In this document: positions 19,614-28,372 of the stretch, piece by piece
Layout: each line of letters begins with the position of its first letter
How positions within the stretch are numbered: position 1 is the first letter of the stretch
NCBI RefSeq assembly: GCF_017355855.1
Contig: NZ_JAFEWD010000003.1
Span: 124,001-188,000 of the forward strand
Direction of reading: 5' to 3'
DNA length: 64,000 bases
From: Pedobacter sp. SYSU D00535
GTDB lineage: Bacteria > Bacteroidota > Bacteroidia > Sphingobacteriales > Sphingobacteriaceae
Program-made: the position numbers and the translations under genes
The notes under the pieces: generated by a model
What the model saw: the letters and a program-made list of their open reading frames with translations, nothing else
What the model was told of the DNA's origin: nothing
The model's database searches: none

Positions 19614-20190
19614 GCTCAGGATATTAGGTATCACCTTTTTAACAGTAGCCGCTGCTTCTGTTATTTCTTCCTGCGGCGATAGTAAAGGCCGTGGCTGGGA
19701 GTTCGCTCGTAATATGTATGACCCGATTGCATACAATTATGATCAACCCAATAAGAATTTCGCCAACGGACAAACTGCTCAGATTCCACCTGCCGGTACA
19801 AATCCGATAGGTTACGATAAAATGGAAGAGTACCCGAACACGCCCGAAGGCCTGGCTGCGGCAGAAGCGACTTTGAAAAATCCGTTTCCTGTAAATCAGC
19901 AAAACCTTGCCCAGGGTAAAGTTCTATACAATCATATGTGTTCTCATTGCCACGGTGCTCAAGGTAACGGTGATGGTGAGATTATAAAGTTGGAAAAATT
20001 CCCCGCTCCCCCTTCATATTCTAAAGGGACGTCTTCAAGAGGCGGTTCTATGAGTGCTATGTCTGACGGTAGAATTTTCCACACTATTACTCATGGACTA
20101 AACCTTATGGGCCCCCATCGTAGTCAACTGTCTCCGGCAGAGAGATGGAAAATTGTAATGTACGTTCATGAATTGCAAAAAGTTCAATAG
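19606..20190 (+). CDS. actE: Alternative complex III monoheme cytochrome c lipoprotein ActE
   Basis: The start is placed at ATG 19606 (MNKLRILGITF) rather than 19597, since it gives a clean lipoprotein signal ending in SSC. The protein of 194 residues has one heme site, CSHCHG, in a class I cytochrome c domain (LAQGKVLYNHMCSHCHGAQG), and a distal Met is likely in the GLNLMGPH region. It is a lipid-anchored periplasmic subunit that takes electrons from ActA. The gene overlaps actD. Confidence 0.93.
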   Translation: MNKLRILGITFLTVAAASVISSCGDSKGRGWEFARNMYDPIAYNYDQPNKNFANGQTAQIPPAGTNPIGYDKMEEYPNTPEGLAAAEATLKNPFPVNQQNLAQGKVLYNHMCSHCHGAQGNGDGEIIKLEKFPAPPSYSKGTSSRGGSMSAMSDGRIFHTITHGLNLMGPHRSQLSPAERWKIVMYVHELQKVQ

Positions 20191-20208
20191 TAAATTGTTT
20201 TAGCCAAA

Positions 20209-21444
20209 ATGGGAACTCACAGTCATACACATAATTTCAACGAGCAATTCGAATTTTCAGGAAAAGCTAAAACCTGGAGTTTAATTGCTATTGCTATAGG
20301 AGTACTTGCAATTGTCTACGGATTCTTTCTGGATCCACACGTAGAACACAGAGCTGAACGTACTTTTTCTAATCTTTTACTGATGGGATATTACTTTACC
20401 TGTGTTTGTGCTGCAGGTGCCTTCTTCCTGGCGCTTCAGTTTGTTGCACAGGCGGGCTGGTCAGCAGGCTTACTTCGCGTGCCTCAGGCTTTTGCCAGAG
20501 TATTACCTATCGCCTCTGTAGTGTTAATCATTATTATCGCTGCAGGATTGCTTTCCCACAACTTGTACCATCACTGGACACTGGAGGGGATTGCTGAGGA
20601 GGGACATCCTAATTATGATCATCTCATTGCTGGTAAGGCAGGTTACCTGAACATTCCGTTCTTTCTTGCACGCCAGGTGATTTTTCTGGGTATCTATAGT
20701 ATTTTCGCTATTGCCCTGGCCAGGTTTTCTTACAATGAAGATTTAGAAGGAGGTTTGAATAGCTACAACAAGAGCTTCAAGTACTCTGCTATTTTTCTTG
20801 TAATCTTCGGTTTTACTACTCCCATCTGGTCTTTTGATACCATCATGTCATTAGAGGCGCACTGGTTTTCTACCATGTTCGGATGGTATAACTTTGCGGC
20901 AATGTGGGTTAGTGGCTTGTGCGCTATTACTTTAACAATCATTCTGCTTAAGAAGTCGGGATACTTAACCTGGGTGAATGAAAATCACTTACACGACTTA
21001 GGTAAATTTATCTTCGCTTTCTCTATCTTCTGGACGTACGTTTGGTTTGCACAGTTCCTTTTGATCTGGTACGCTAACATCCCTGAAGAAACAGTTTATT
21101 TTTATAAAAGATGGGAGCCTAGTTATAAGCCTTGGTTTTGGATAAATATCGCTATCAATTTCCTTGCACCGGTATTGATTCTGATGACGAGGGATGCAAA
21201 GCGAAAGACTGCCGTACTTACATTTGTTTGTATCATGTTGTTATGCGGACACTGGCTGGATTACTACATGATGATCATGCCAGGTACTATGGAGGAAAAC
21301 CATACGTTTGGTATCACTGAAGTTGGTATTGCCCTTGGATTCGCAGGTTTGTTCAGCTTCCTGATGCTTACTCAGCTTGCTAAAAAGCCACTTGTAGCAC
21401 GAAACCACCCTTTCCTGGAGGAAAGTTTACATCACCATATTTAA
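20209..21444 (+). CDS. actF: Alternative complex III membrane subunit ActF
   Basis: A 411-residue, second NrfD-like membrane subunit with roughly ten helices, starting MGTHSHTHNFNEQFEFSG. Segments such as IFWTYVWFAQFLLIWYANIPEE and WLDYYMMIMPG are typical of ActF. It packs against ActC in the membrane. Unlike ActC it is usually thought not to hold the active quinol site. It is 18 nt after actE. Confidence 0.93.
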   Translation: MGTHSHTHNFNEQFEFSGKAKTWSLIAIAIGVLAIVYGFFLDPHVEHRAERTFSNLLLMGYYFTCVCAAGAFFLALQFVAQAGWSAGLLRVPQAFARVLPIASVVLIIIIAAGLLSHNLYHHWTLEGIAEEGHPNYDHLIAGKAGYLNIPFFLARQVIFLGIYSIFAIALARFSYNEDLEGGLNSYNKSFKYSAIFLVIFGFTTPIWSFDTIMSLEAHWFSTMFGWYNFAAMWVSGLCAITLTIILLKKSGYLTWVNENHLHDLGKFIFAFSIFWTYVWFAQFLLIWYANIPEETVYFYKRWEPSYKPWFWINIAINFLAPVLILMTRDAKRKTAVLTFVCIMLLCGHWLDYYMMIMPGTMEENHTFGITEVGIALGFAGLFSFLMLTQLAKKPLVARNHPFLEESLHHHI

Positions 21445-21476
21445 ACGTTAACGGAACTAATTTTATAGATAATAAA

Positions 21477-22778
21477 ATGGGGTTTATTAAAATTTCTAAG
21501 TTCAGGTTTTTGCTCACAGGGCTTGTTCTTTTCTTTCTAATGATAGGGCAAACGGTTTCTGCACAGGAAGAGCCGAACGCCGCTCTGACAGATACTGCTC
21601 AGGAGCTAAATTCTTCTACCGGTTCGATCGGTGATACTCCTTCGGCTGTTATGTCTTCAGATGATTCAGAAACAGACGATGAAAGTACCCTTGCCGCTGC
21701 TGAAGAAGTTGTAGATAATTCTGCATTATATAAGTCGGTATACTTTTACTTATTGTTATTCGTGCTTTTATGTATTTTCCTGGGAATTATCGGGAAGGTG
21801 CTGAAGGTGTATGAACTTACCAGGGAGGTTCAGGGCAAGAAAGGCGGAATTAACTGGAATGCTATACAGAGCGTTCTTTTTATCCTTTTCCTGGTTGCAG
21901 GCCTGTATGGTACTTATTGGTCATACGACATCTGGGGCAATATGGCATCTGGGGAGTCTGCTTCCGTTCATGGAGACAGGTTAGACGCAATGATGTATAT
22001 CACCATCACGATCACTACTATCGTATTTGTAATTACTCAGATCCTGTTGTTTGGCTTCGCGTTCAAATACACAGGGTCTAATACTCGTAAAGCATACTAT
22101 TATCCGCACAACAACGCCCTTGAAAGACTTTGGACAATTATTCCTGCCTTAGTGCTTACTGGATTAGTGGTGTTCGGTTTCTTTACCTGGAGAAGTATCA
22201 CCAACCCAAGCGAAGAAGAGCGGAACAACGCACTTAGTCTTGAAGTAACTGGTGAGCAGTTTAAATGGAACGTACGTTATGCCGGTGCAGACAATCAGTT
22301 AGGTTTACGGAACTATAAGCTGACTACACCTACAAACACGCTGGGTATTGATTTTCGTGATAAGAAGAGCTGGGACGATAAATTGGGTCCTGAAATCGTT
22401 CTTCCTGTAGGTCGTCCGGTTCGGGTGACTATCAACTCTAAAGACGTGTTGCACAGCTTTTACCTGCCTAACTTCCGGGTTCAAATGAACGCGGTTCCGG
22501 GGATGCCAACGTATTTCCAATTTACGCCGAAGTTCACTACGGAAGAGATGAGGGAAAAGATCAACAACCCGACCTTCAACTACACTTTATTATGTGCTAA
22601 AATTTGTGGTTCCGGGCACTATAACATGCAGTACAGAGTTACAGTTGTAAGTGAAAAAGAATATGAAGAATGGATTGTGAAACAGCCTTTATTCTTCAAT
22701 GATGATATGAAAAAGGAACTACAGGCAGCTCAGCAAACAGAAGTTCCTGCCAATAACAACTTAGCTATTAATAATTAA
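21477..22778 (+). CDS. coxB: Cytochrome c oxidase subunit II
   Basis: The protein of 433 residues has a signal peptide (ending TVSAQ), an acidic Ser/Asp-rich stretch, and four hydrophobic helices (SVYFYLLLFVLLCIFLGIIG, VLFILFLVAGLYGTYW, TIVFVITQILLFGFAF, IIPALVLTGLVVFGFFTW). That is two more than the minimal subunit II. The C-terminal cupredoxin domain carries the CuA ligands in LHSFYLPNFR and CAKICGSGHYNM (Cys-x3-Cys-x3-His-x2-Met). No cytochrome c domain is fused, so electrons must come from a separate heme domain such as that of ActA or ActE. Confidence 0.96.
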   Translation: MGFIKISKFRFLLTGLVLFFLMIGQTVSAQEEPNAALTDTAQELNSSTGSIGDTPSAVMSSDDSETDDESTLAAAEEVVDNSALYKSVYFYLLLFVLLCIFLGIIGKVLKVYELTREVQGKKGGINWNAIQSVLFILFLVAGLYGTYWSYDIWGNMASGESASVHGDRLDAMMYITITITTIVFVITQILLFGFAFKYTGSNTRKAYYYPHNNALERLWTIIPALVLTGLVVFGFFTWRSITNPSEEERNNALSLEVTGEQFKWNVRYAGADNQLGLRNYKLTTPTNTLGIDFRDKKSWDDKLGPEIVLPVGRPVRVTINSKDVLHSFYLPNFRVQMNAVPGMPTYFQFTPKFTTEEMREKINNPTFNYTLLCAKICGSGHYNMQYRVTVVSEKEYEEWIVKQPLFFNDDMKKELQAAQQTEVPANNNLAINN

Positions 22779-22800
22779 AATACGATAGAGCGATATTATT

Positions 22801-24696
22801 ATGTCAAGCACTACAATTCATAATACAATAGAGCACTCAGGACATGGGCATGATGACCACGGTCATCACCACCACGAAACCTTCATTACCAAGTACATCT
22901 TCAGCCAGGATCACAAAATGATCGCTAAGCAGTTCCTTATCACCGGAATTATTATGGGGGTGATCGGGATGCTTCTTTCGATCCTTTTCCGTATTCAGCT
23001 GGGTTGGCCTGATCAAAGTTTTCCTTTGCTGGAAACATTTTTAGGTAAATGGGCAGAAGGCGGACGTATTAAGCCGGACTTCTATCTGGCCCTGGTAACC
23101 ATCCATGGTACCATCATGGTGTTCTTTGTGTTGACAGCTGGTTTAAGTGGTACATTCAGTAACTTACTTATCCCGCTTCAGTTAGGCGCACGAGATATGG
23201 CTTCTCCCTTCCTGAACATGCTATCGTACTGGTTTTTCCTTGCGGCGTGCGTGATCATGATGACTTCTTTCTTTGTAGAAAGCGGACCAGCAAGTGCCGG
23301 TTGGACTATCTATCCACCACTTTCGGCCTTACCACAGTCTATCTCCGGATCAGCAGCAGGTATGTCGCTCTGGTTGGCGAGTATGGTATTGTTCATTGCC
23401 TCTTCGTTGATGGGTGCTTTGAATTATATCAGTACTATTCTTAACATGCGTACTAAAGGTATGGACCTCTGGAAAATGCCTTTGACCATATGGGCGTTAT
23501 TCCTTACAGCTGTACTAGGGGTACTTTCATTCCCGGTTCTTGTTGCAGGTGTGGTGTTACTAATCTTTGACCGTAGCGTTGGAACCAGCTTTTATCTTTC
23601 AGACATCGTTGTTCAAGGTCAAATCTTGCCTCAGCAGGGGGGAAGCCCAATCCTGTTCCAACACTTGTTCTGGTTCCTGGGTCACCCAGAGGTATACATT
23701 GTAATTATGCCTGCTTTGGGTATCACATCTGAAGTAATAGCGACTAACGCCCGTAAACCAATTTTCGGGTACCACGCGATGGTTTATTCCTTGATCGGTA
23801 TTACCATTCTTTCCTTCATCGTTTGGGGACACCACATGTTTGTAACTGGTATGAACCCGTTCCTTGGAGGGGTGTTTATGATTACTACGCTGATCATTGC
23901 AGTACCCTCAGCTGTAAAAACGTTTAACTATTTAGCCACCTTGTGGAGAGGAAACATCCGGTTTACTCCAGCAATGTTATTTGCAATCGGGTTGGTATCC
24001 TTCTTTATTTCCGGAGGTTTAACTGGTATCTTTTTGGGTAATGCAGCATTGGATATTAACCTTCACGATACCTATTTCGTAGTTGCCCACTTCCATTTGG
24101 TAATGGGATCTGCAGCTATCTTCGGTATGCTGTGTGGTGTTTACCATTGGTTCCCGAAAATGTTCGGAAGAATGATGGACGATAAACTAGCTTACCTACA
24201 CTTTTGGTTAACATTCATCGGTGCATACCTGGTATTTTTCCCAATGCACTTTATGGGACTGGATGGCGTGCCTCGCCGTTACTACGCTTTCACCGAGTTC
24301 GAATTCATGAAAGAATGGTTAACTGTAAATACATTCGTTTCTTGGGCTGCCATCGTAGCTGCTATTGGTCAGATTGCCTTTCTTTGGAACTTCTTCTACT
24401 CAATTTTCTACGGAAAGAAGGCTACTCAAAATCCATGGGAATCTAATACATTGGAGTGGACAACGCCGGTAGAACACCTGCACGGTAACTGGCCGGGTGA
24501 AATACCAACGGTGTATCGTTGGCCTTACGACTACAGCAAACCTGGTCACTCTGAGGACTTTATCCCTCAGACGACACCTTTCTCTCAAACCATGAGCTCT
24601 AATCTTCCACATGATTTCGAAGGAAATCCAGAGGCAGAGCGTATTCAGTTAGAATGGCAGAAAAAGCAGCAGGCAGAAGCTGAACAAGGGGTTTAA
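22801..24696 (+). CDS. coxA: Cytochrome c oxidase subunit I
   Basis: This is the 631-residue catalytic subunit with twelve helices. Heme a and CuB/heme a3 ligands are visible: HGTIMVFFV, GHPEVYIVIMP (His and the cross-linked Tyr), GHHMFVTGM and DTYFVVAHFHLVMG. The N-terminus is unusually His-rich (HGHDDHGHHHHE), a possible metal-binding tail. The HPEVY tyrosine and K-channel type region mark an A-type oxidase. It sits 22 nt after coxB and is followed by a strong hairpin. Confidence 0.97.
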   Translation: MSSTTIHNTIEHSGHGHDDHGHHHHETFITKYIFSQDHKMIAKQFLITGIIMGVIGMLLSILFRIQLGWPDQSFPLLETFLGKWAEGGRIKPDFYLALVTIHGTIMVFFVLTAGLSGTFSNLLIPLQLGARDMASPFLNMLSYWFFLAACVIMMTSFFVESGPASAGWTIYPPLSALPQSISGSAAGMSLWLASMVLFIASSLMGALNYISTILNMRTKGMDLWKMPLTIWALFLTAVLGVLSFPVLVAGVVLLIFDRSVGTSFYLSDIVVQGQILPQQGGSPILFQHLFWFLGHPEVYIVIMPALGITSEVIATNARKPIFGYHAMVYSLIGITILSFIVWGHHMFVTGMNPFLGGVFMITTLIIAVPSAVKTFNYLATLWRGNIRFTPAMLFAIGLVSFFISGGLTGIFLGNAALDINLHDTYFVVAHFHLVMGSAAIFGMLCGVYHWFPKMFGRMMDDKLAYLHFWLTFIGAYLVFFPMHFMGLDGVPRRYYAFTEFEFMKEWLTVNTFVSWAAIVAAIGQIAFLWNFFYSIFYGKKATQNPWESNTLEWTTPVEHLHGNWPGEIPTVYRWPYDYSKPGHSEDFIPQTTPFSQTMSSNLPHDFEGNPEAERIQLEWQKKQQAEAEQGV

Positions 24697-24718
24697 TAGC
24701 AAAATAAATTAAATTTTT

Positions 24719-24756
24719 GGGGTATCTGCCGTAAGCTAATTACTTACAGATACCCC
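24719..24756 (+). terminator. Long hairpin between coxA and ctaA
   Basis: GGGGTATCTG (24719-24728) and CAGATACCCC (24747-24756) form a perfect 10-bp stem, with an inner TAAG/CTTA pairing. It is flanked by A/T-rich arms but lacks a long T tract, so it may be a weak terminator or mRNA-stability element lowering expression of the assembly genes relative to the structural ones. Confidence 0.6.
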
Positions 24757-24776
24757 AAATTTGTATAAAGAGAGAT

Positions 24777-25832
24777 ATGTATCCGTCAAGCGAAAGGAGG
24801 TTTCTTGCAGCTAATCTGATAGCGATAGTTGCGCTTTTTGTCCTTATCCTTGCCGGAGGGGTAGTTAGAAGTACGGGTTCTGGTATGGGATGCCCGGATT
24901 GGCCGAAGTGTTTCGATCAATATGTACCTCCAACGCATGTCTCACAGCTACCGGAGGGTTATCAGCATAAGTTCGTTGAAGGGCGGGTTAAAAAAAATGA
25001 GCGTTTCGCCAGAAGTTTAGATCTTCTGGGTTTTGGCTCCCTAGCTGAAAAGATCAGAAACGACAAGAGTATTTTGGAGCCGGAGAGCTTTAATGCGGCA
25101 AAGACCTGGACAGAGTATGTCAATCGCTTAATTGGCGCACTTACTGGCTTGGTGTTGCTAGCCTGTGCCGTACTCTCCCTAACCTACATCAAGTCGAAAA
25201 AGAGAATCTTTTTCCTGAGCGTATTTAATCTCTTTTTAGTAGTATTTCAGGCTTGGCTGGGGTCGATTGTGGTCTCCACCAATTTATTATCCTGGGTAGT
25301 AACAATTCATATGTTACTGGCTCTGGCAATTGTTGGGATCACTATTTATACTTATTTCCATGCCCGTATTTTAAGGGACAGGCAAATACTGGCAAACAAA
25401 GCGCCTGGAGTGATAAAAACACTGGCAGTAGTTTCTGTTGGCCTTACGGTAGTTCAAATCGCAATCGGGACAGAGGTCCGCGAAGGTATAGATGCTATAG
25501 CAACGGCTTTGGACTTCGCAAATCGTGATTCATGGGTATCGCAGGTTGGGTTTAGCTTTAGCTTGCACAGGAACTTGTCCATTTTAGTGTTGCTGGTTAA
25601 TCTTGCGCTTCTGGTCCTTATGAGAAGGAAATATCTTGGGAATAGCCATCAATTCAAGTTCGTTAGCTATGTGGTGCTGTTGATATTTGCGCAGTTAATC
25701 ACCGGGATTACACTTTCTTACATGGCGCTGCCACCGGTATCACAAGCCCTGCATATCCTGCTAGCGAGTTTGGCCTTCGGAGCACAGTACTATCTGTTGC
25801 TAATCCTTAAGCAAAGTAAATTGTACAAATAA
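24777..25832 (+). CDS. ctaA: Heme A synthase (COX15/CtaA)
   Basis: A 351-residue membrane protein with about eight helices that oxidises the C8 methyl of heme O to give heme A. Family signatures: ILAGGVVRSTGSGMGCPDWPKCF near residue 25 to 50, EYVNRLIGALTGL, FQAWLGSIVVSTNLL, TIHMLLALAIV and the C-terminal LHRNLSILVLL, with conserved His residues as heme ligands. It follows coxA after the hairpin and is just upstream of ctaB. Confidence 0.95.
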   Translation: MYPSSERRFLAANLIAIVALFVLILAGGVVRSTGSGMGCPDWPKCFDQYVPPTHVSQLPEGYQHKFVEGRVKKNERFARSLDLLGFGSLAEKIRNDKSILEPESFNAAKTWTEYVNRLIGALTGLVLLACAVLSLTYIKSKKRIFFLSVFNLFLVVFQAWLGSIVVSTNLLSWVVTIHMLLALAIVGITIYTYFHARILRDRQILANKAPGVIKTLAVVSVGLTVVQIAIGTEVREGIDAIATALDFANRDSWVSQVGFSFSLHRNLSILVLLVNLALLVLMRRKYLGNSHQFKFVSYVVLLIFAQLITGITLSYMALPPVSQALHILLASLAFGAQYYLLLILKQSKLYK

Positions 25833-25842
25833 TTAGGAAGAA

Positions 25843-26715
25843 TTGGGCGAGGGAAGTTTTATATCGGACTTTAAGAAGCTTATTAAACTTAGGCTTACAT
25901 TTTTAGTGGTTTTTTCAGCTTCTGTTTCCTTCCTCATCGGAAGTAAGGAACAAGGGGCGATTAACTGGATCAACTGGATCATTTTGACTATAGGCGGCTT
26001 TTTAGTCACCGGAGCGGCCAATGGATTCAATGAGATTATTGAAAAGGACTTGGATAAACTGATGTCAAGAACGAGTGATCGCCCGATTCCTGCAGGTAGG
26101 ATGACTACCGGGCAGGCGCTGGTTTTGAGTCTGTTCATGGGCTTAGCTGGGACATTGATTCTTGTTCGGCTGAACTTTCTTACAGGTGTCCTGTCAGTCT
26201 TTTCGATCTTTTTATATGCGTTCTTATACACGCCATCAAAGCGGAAAAGCCCGATTGCTGTCTTTGTTGGAGCATTTCCCGGAGCCTTGCCACCGCTGAT
26301 TGGCTATTTCGCGGCTTTCGACAATCCGCAAATCTCCTGGATACCAATCATCCTCTTTTTGATCCAGTTTGTGTGGCAGTTTCCGCATTTCTGGTCAATT
26401 GCCTGGGTACTCGACGATGATTACAAAAAGGCCGGATTCAGATTGTTACCTACTACAAAAAGGGATAAGATCAGCGCTTTTATGACTTTCCTTTCCACCA
26501 TCGTACTTGTGCCGGTAAGTTTGATTCCCACTTTTATGGGCTTCGGTGGCTATGTAATAGGTGGAGTGTCATTAATTGCAGGACTGGTATTTGTTTGGTA
26601 TGGTTATCTGTTGTATAGAAACCTTGATGTTTCCTCCGCAAGGAAGGTAATGTTCACTTCATTTTTTTATTTGCCTTTAGTTCAGTTAGTGTTGTTGTTT
26701 GATTTTGTTAGATAA
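25843..26715 (+). CDS. ctaB: Protoheme IX farnesyltransferase (COX10/CtaB), TTG start
   Basis: The protein has 290 residues of the UbiA superfamily and attaches farnesyl to heme B to give heme O. The first Asp-rich motif appears as NGFNEIIEKDLDKLMSRTSD and the second as WVLDDDYKKAGFRLLP. About nine helices are predicted. No ATG lies between the in-frame TAG at 25834 and the conserved N-terminus, so TTG 25843 is taken as the start. It begins 10 nt after ctaA. Confidence 0.94.
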   Translation: MGEGSFISDFKKLIKLRLTFLVVFSASVSFLIGSKEQGAINWINWIILTIGGFLVTGAANGFNEIIEKDLDKLMSRTSDRPIPAGRMTTGQALVLSLFMGLAGTLILVRLNFLTGVLSVFSIFLYAFLYTPSKRKSPIAVFVGAFPGALPPLIGYFAAFDNPQISWIPIILFLIQFVWQFPHFWSIAWVLDDDYKKAGFRLLPTTKRDKISAFMTFLSTIVLVPVSLIPTFMGFGGYVIGGVSLIAGLVFVWYGYLLYRNLDVSSARKVMFTSFFYLPLVQLVLLFDFVR

Positions 26716-26717
26716 AT

Positions 26718-27308
26718 ATGTTGACGTATATGGTACCGAGTTCTGTTGATCAGGATAGATTAAACCTGAGACCCAAGAAATTTTTGATGTGGTTATTCAT
26801 CATCACGTCCTTCATGCTTTTTGCTGCCTTAACCAGTGGCTTTATTGTGTACACGGCCGGCGACCCCTCGAGAGGAATAAAAATGATCCTGCCAAAGCTG
26901 TTTTTATATAGCTCTATCGCTATTGTAGCCAGCAGCGTAACCATGCATCTTGCATATGGGGCAGCAAAGAAGTTGCAATTTAGCAGACAGCGCCTGTTCC
27001 TGGCCATCACCATCGTGTTGGGTATCTTATTTTTTGTCATGCAGTTGCTTTCGTGGCGAGGTTTGATTGAGAACGGCGTCTATTTTGTAAACCCAAATGC
27101 TTCTCAATCCTTTCTTTATGTACTAACGGGAGCACATTTACTCCACATTTTTGCGGGGCTCATAGTGCTGCTAACTAGTTTTGCCGGAACTTTCAAAAGC
27201 GTTGCTCAGGTAAAGAACGTTTTTCGGATGGAGATGGCCGCCATTTTCTGGCATTTTCTGGATATACTATGGATTTATTTATATGTTTTCTTACTTTTGA
27301 ACCAATAA
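26718..27308 (+). CDS. Cytochrome c oxidase subunit III (first copy)
   Basis: A membrane protein of 196 residues with five helices of the heme-copper oxidase subunit III family (FLMWLFIITSFMLFAALTSGF, GAHLLHIFAGLIVLL, MEMAAIFWHFLDILWIYLYVF). The conserved Glu/His in the last helices (WHFLDxxW) is present. It starts 2 nt after ctaB, indicating tight coupling. A second subunit III homologue follows 6 nt later. Confidence 0.9.
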   Translation: MLTYMVPSSVDQDRLNLRPKKFLMWLFIITSFMLFAALTSGFIVYTAGDPSRGIKMILPKLFLYSSIAIVASSVTMHLAYGAAKKLQFSRQRLFLAITIVLGILFFVMQLLSWRGLIENGVYFVNPNASQSFLYVLTGAHLLHIFAGLIVLLTSFAGTFKSVAQVKNVFRMEMAAIFWHFLDILWIYLYVFLLLNQ

Positions 27309-27314
27309 CTTAAT

Positions 27315-28007
27315 ATGAGTACTACTACTGTTTCGAAATTAGACGAAGTAAAAACGGGCGCCTGGGACGGTGGCACCTCGCCAGTAAATGTCGAGTACGG
27401 AAAGATCATGATGTGGTTCTTCCTGTTGTCAGATGCTTTTACATTTTCCGCATTTTTGATTTATTACGGTGCAATAAGGTTTAGTAAAGTTTTTTGGCCT
27501 GATCCTGATGTTGTATTCCAGTCTATTCCCGGGGTAGCGGATCATGGTTATCCTCTTGTCTTTGTGGGTATCATGACTTTTATCCTGATCATGAGTTCTG
27601 TTACGATGGTACTAGCGGTAGAAGCAGGCCATAGAGGTTCGAAAAAGGAAGTAGTTAACTGGATGATCTGGACTATCATCGGTGGAATAACATTCCTTGG
27701 CTGTCAGGCTCTTGAGTGGTCACACTTGCATCATGAAGGTTATTGGTGGGGAAGTATCCCTGAAAGTTATAAAGGTATCGAGCAGGTCGGCGCTCTCCAG
27801 TTCGCCAATCTCTTTTTTACCATCACAGGCTTCCATGGATTCCACGTATTTAGCGGGGTAATTATCAACATTATAATCCTGTTTATGACCCTGGGTAACG
27901 TTTTTGAGAAACGCGGTACCTATCTGATGGTTGAGAAGGTAGGTCTTTACTGGCACTTTGTAGACCTTGTTTGGGTCTTCGTATTTACCTTCTTTTATCT
28001 GGTTTAA
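27315..28007 (+). CDS. Cytochrome c oxidase subunit III (second copy)
   Basis: The protein of 230 residues has the five-helix subunit III fold (KIMMWFFLLSDAFTFSAFLI, FHGFHVFSGVIINIIILFM, VGLYWHFVDLVWVFVFTFFYL). It is longer than its neighbour and has an extended first loop with the sequence KVFWPDPDVVFQSIPGVADHG. Tandem divergent subunit III genes are common in Bacteroidetes oxidase operons; which of them is in the purified complex cannot be told here. Confidence 0.92.
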   Translation: MSTTTVSKLDEVKTGAWDGGTSPVNVEYGKIMMWFFLLSDAFTFSAFLIYYGAIRFSKVFWPDPDVVFQSIPGVADHGYPLVFVGIMTFILIMSSVTMVLAVEAGHRGSKKEVVNWMIWTIIGGITFLGCQALEWSHLHHEGYWWGSIPESYKGIEQVGALQFANLFFTITGFHGFHVFSGVIINIIILFMTLGNVFEKRGTYLMVEKVGLYWHFVDLVWVFVFTFFYLV

Positions 28008-28024
28008 CTTTAGATTTTACAGAA

Positions 28025-28372
28025 ATGGCTGAACATACACATTCACACGATAATGGGCATGATGAACATGCCTCAATGTCTAAAAAGAAGATCTGGCAAG
28101 TATTCTTCTATTTGCTGGGAATTACAGCGCTTGAGTTTTTTATCGCTTTAGTTGTTATTCCTAAGTTTGGAATGAGCCAGGGGGTAGCGAACTTTATTTA
28201 TATTGTTCTGACGCTCTGGAAGGCTTTCTATATCGTTGCTTACTTCATGCACTTGAAGTTTGAGAAATATGCCTTCATCTCCAGCATTGTTGTTTCACTA
28301 GTTTTTATAGTTTACTTTATTGTCTTGATGCTGACAGAAGGAGCATATCTCCATACTCATATGCCTCGCTAA
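28025..28372 (+). CDS. Cytochrome c oxidase subunit IV (CyoD-like)
   Basis: This small 115-residue membrane protein starts MAEHTHSHDNGHDEH. The upstream frame from 27971 overlaps the previous gene and is not conserved-looking. Three helices (FFYLLGITALEFFIALVVI, FIYIVLTLWKAFYIVAYFMH, ISSIVVSLVFIVYFIVLML) match the prokaryotic subunit IV family. Its His-rich N-terminus is similar to that of CoxA. Its stop overlaps the next start (TAATG). Confidence 0.88.
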   Translation: MAEHTHSHDNGHDEHASMSKKKIWQVFFYLLGITALEFFIALVVIPKFGMSQGVANFIYIVLTLWKAFYIVAYFMHLKFEKYAFISSIVVSLVFIVYFIVLMLTEGAYLHTHMPR

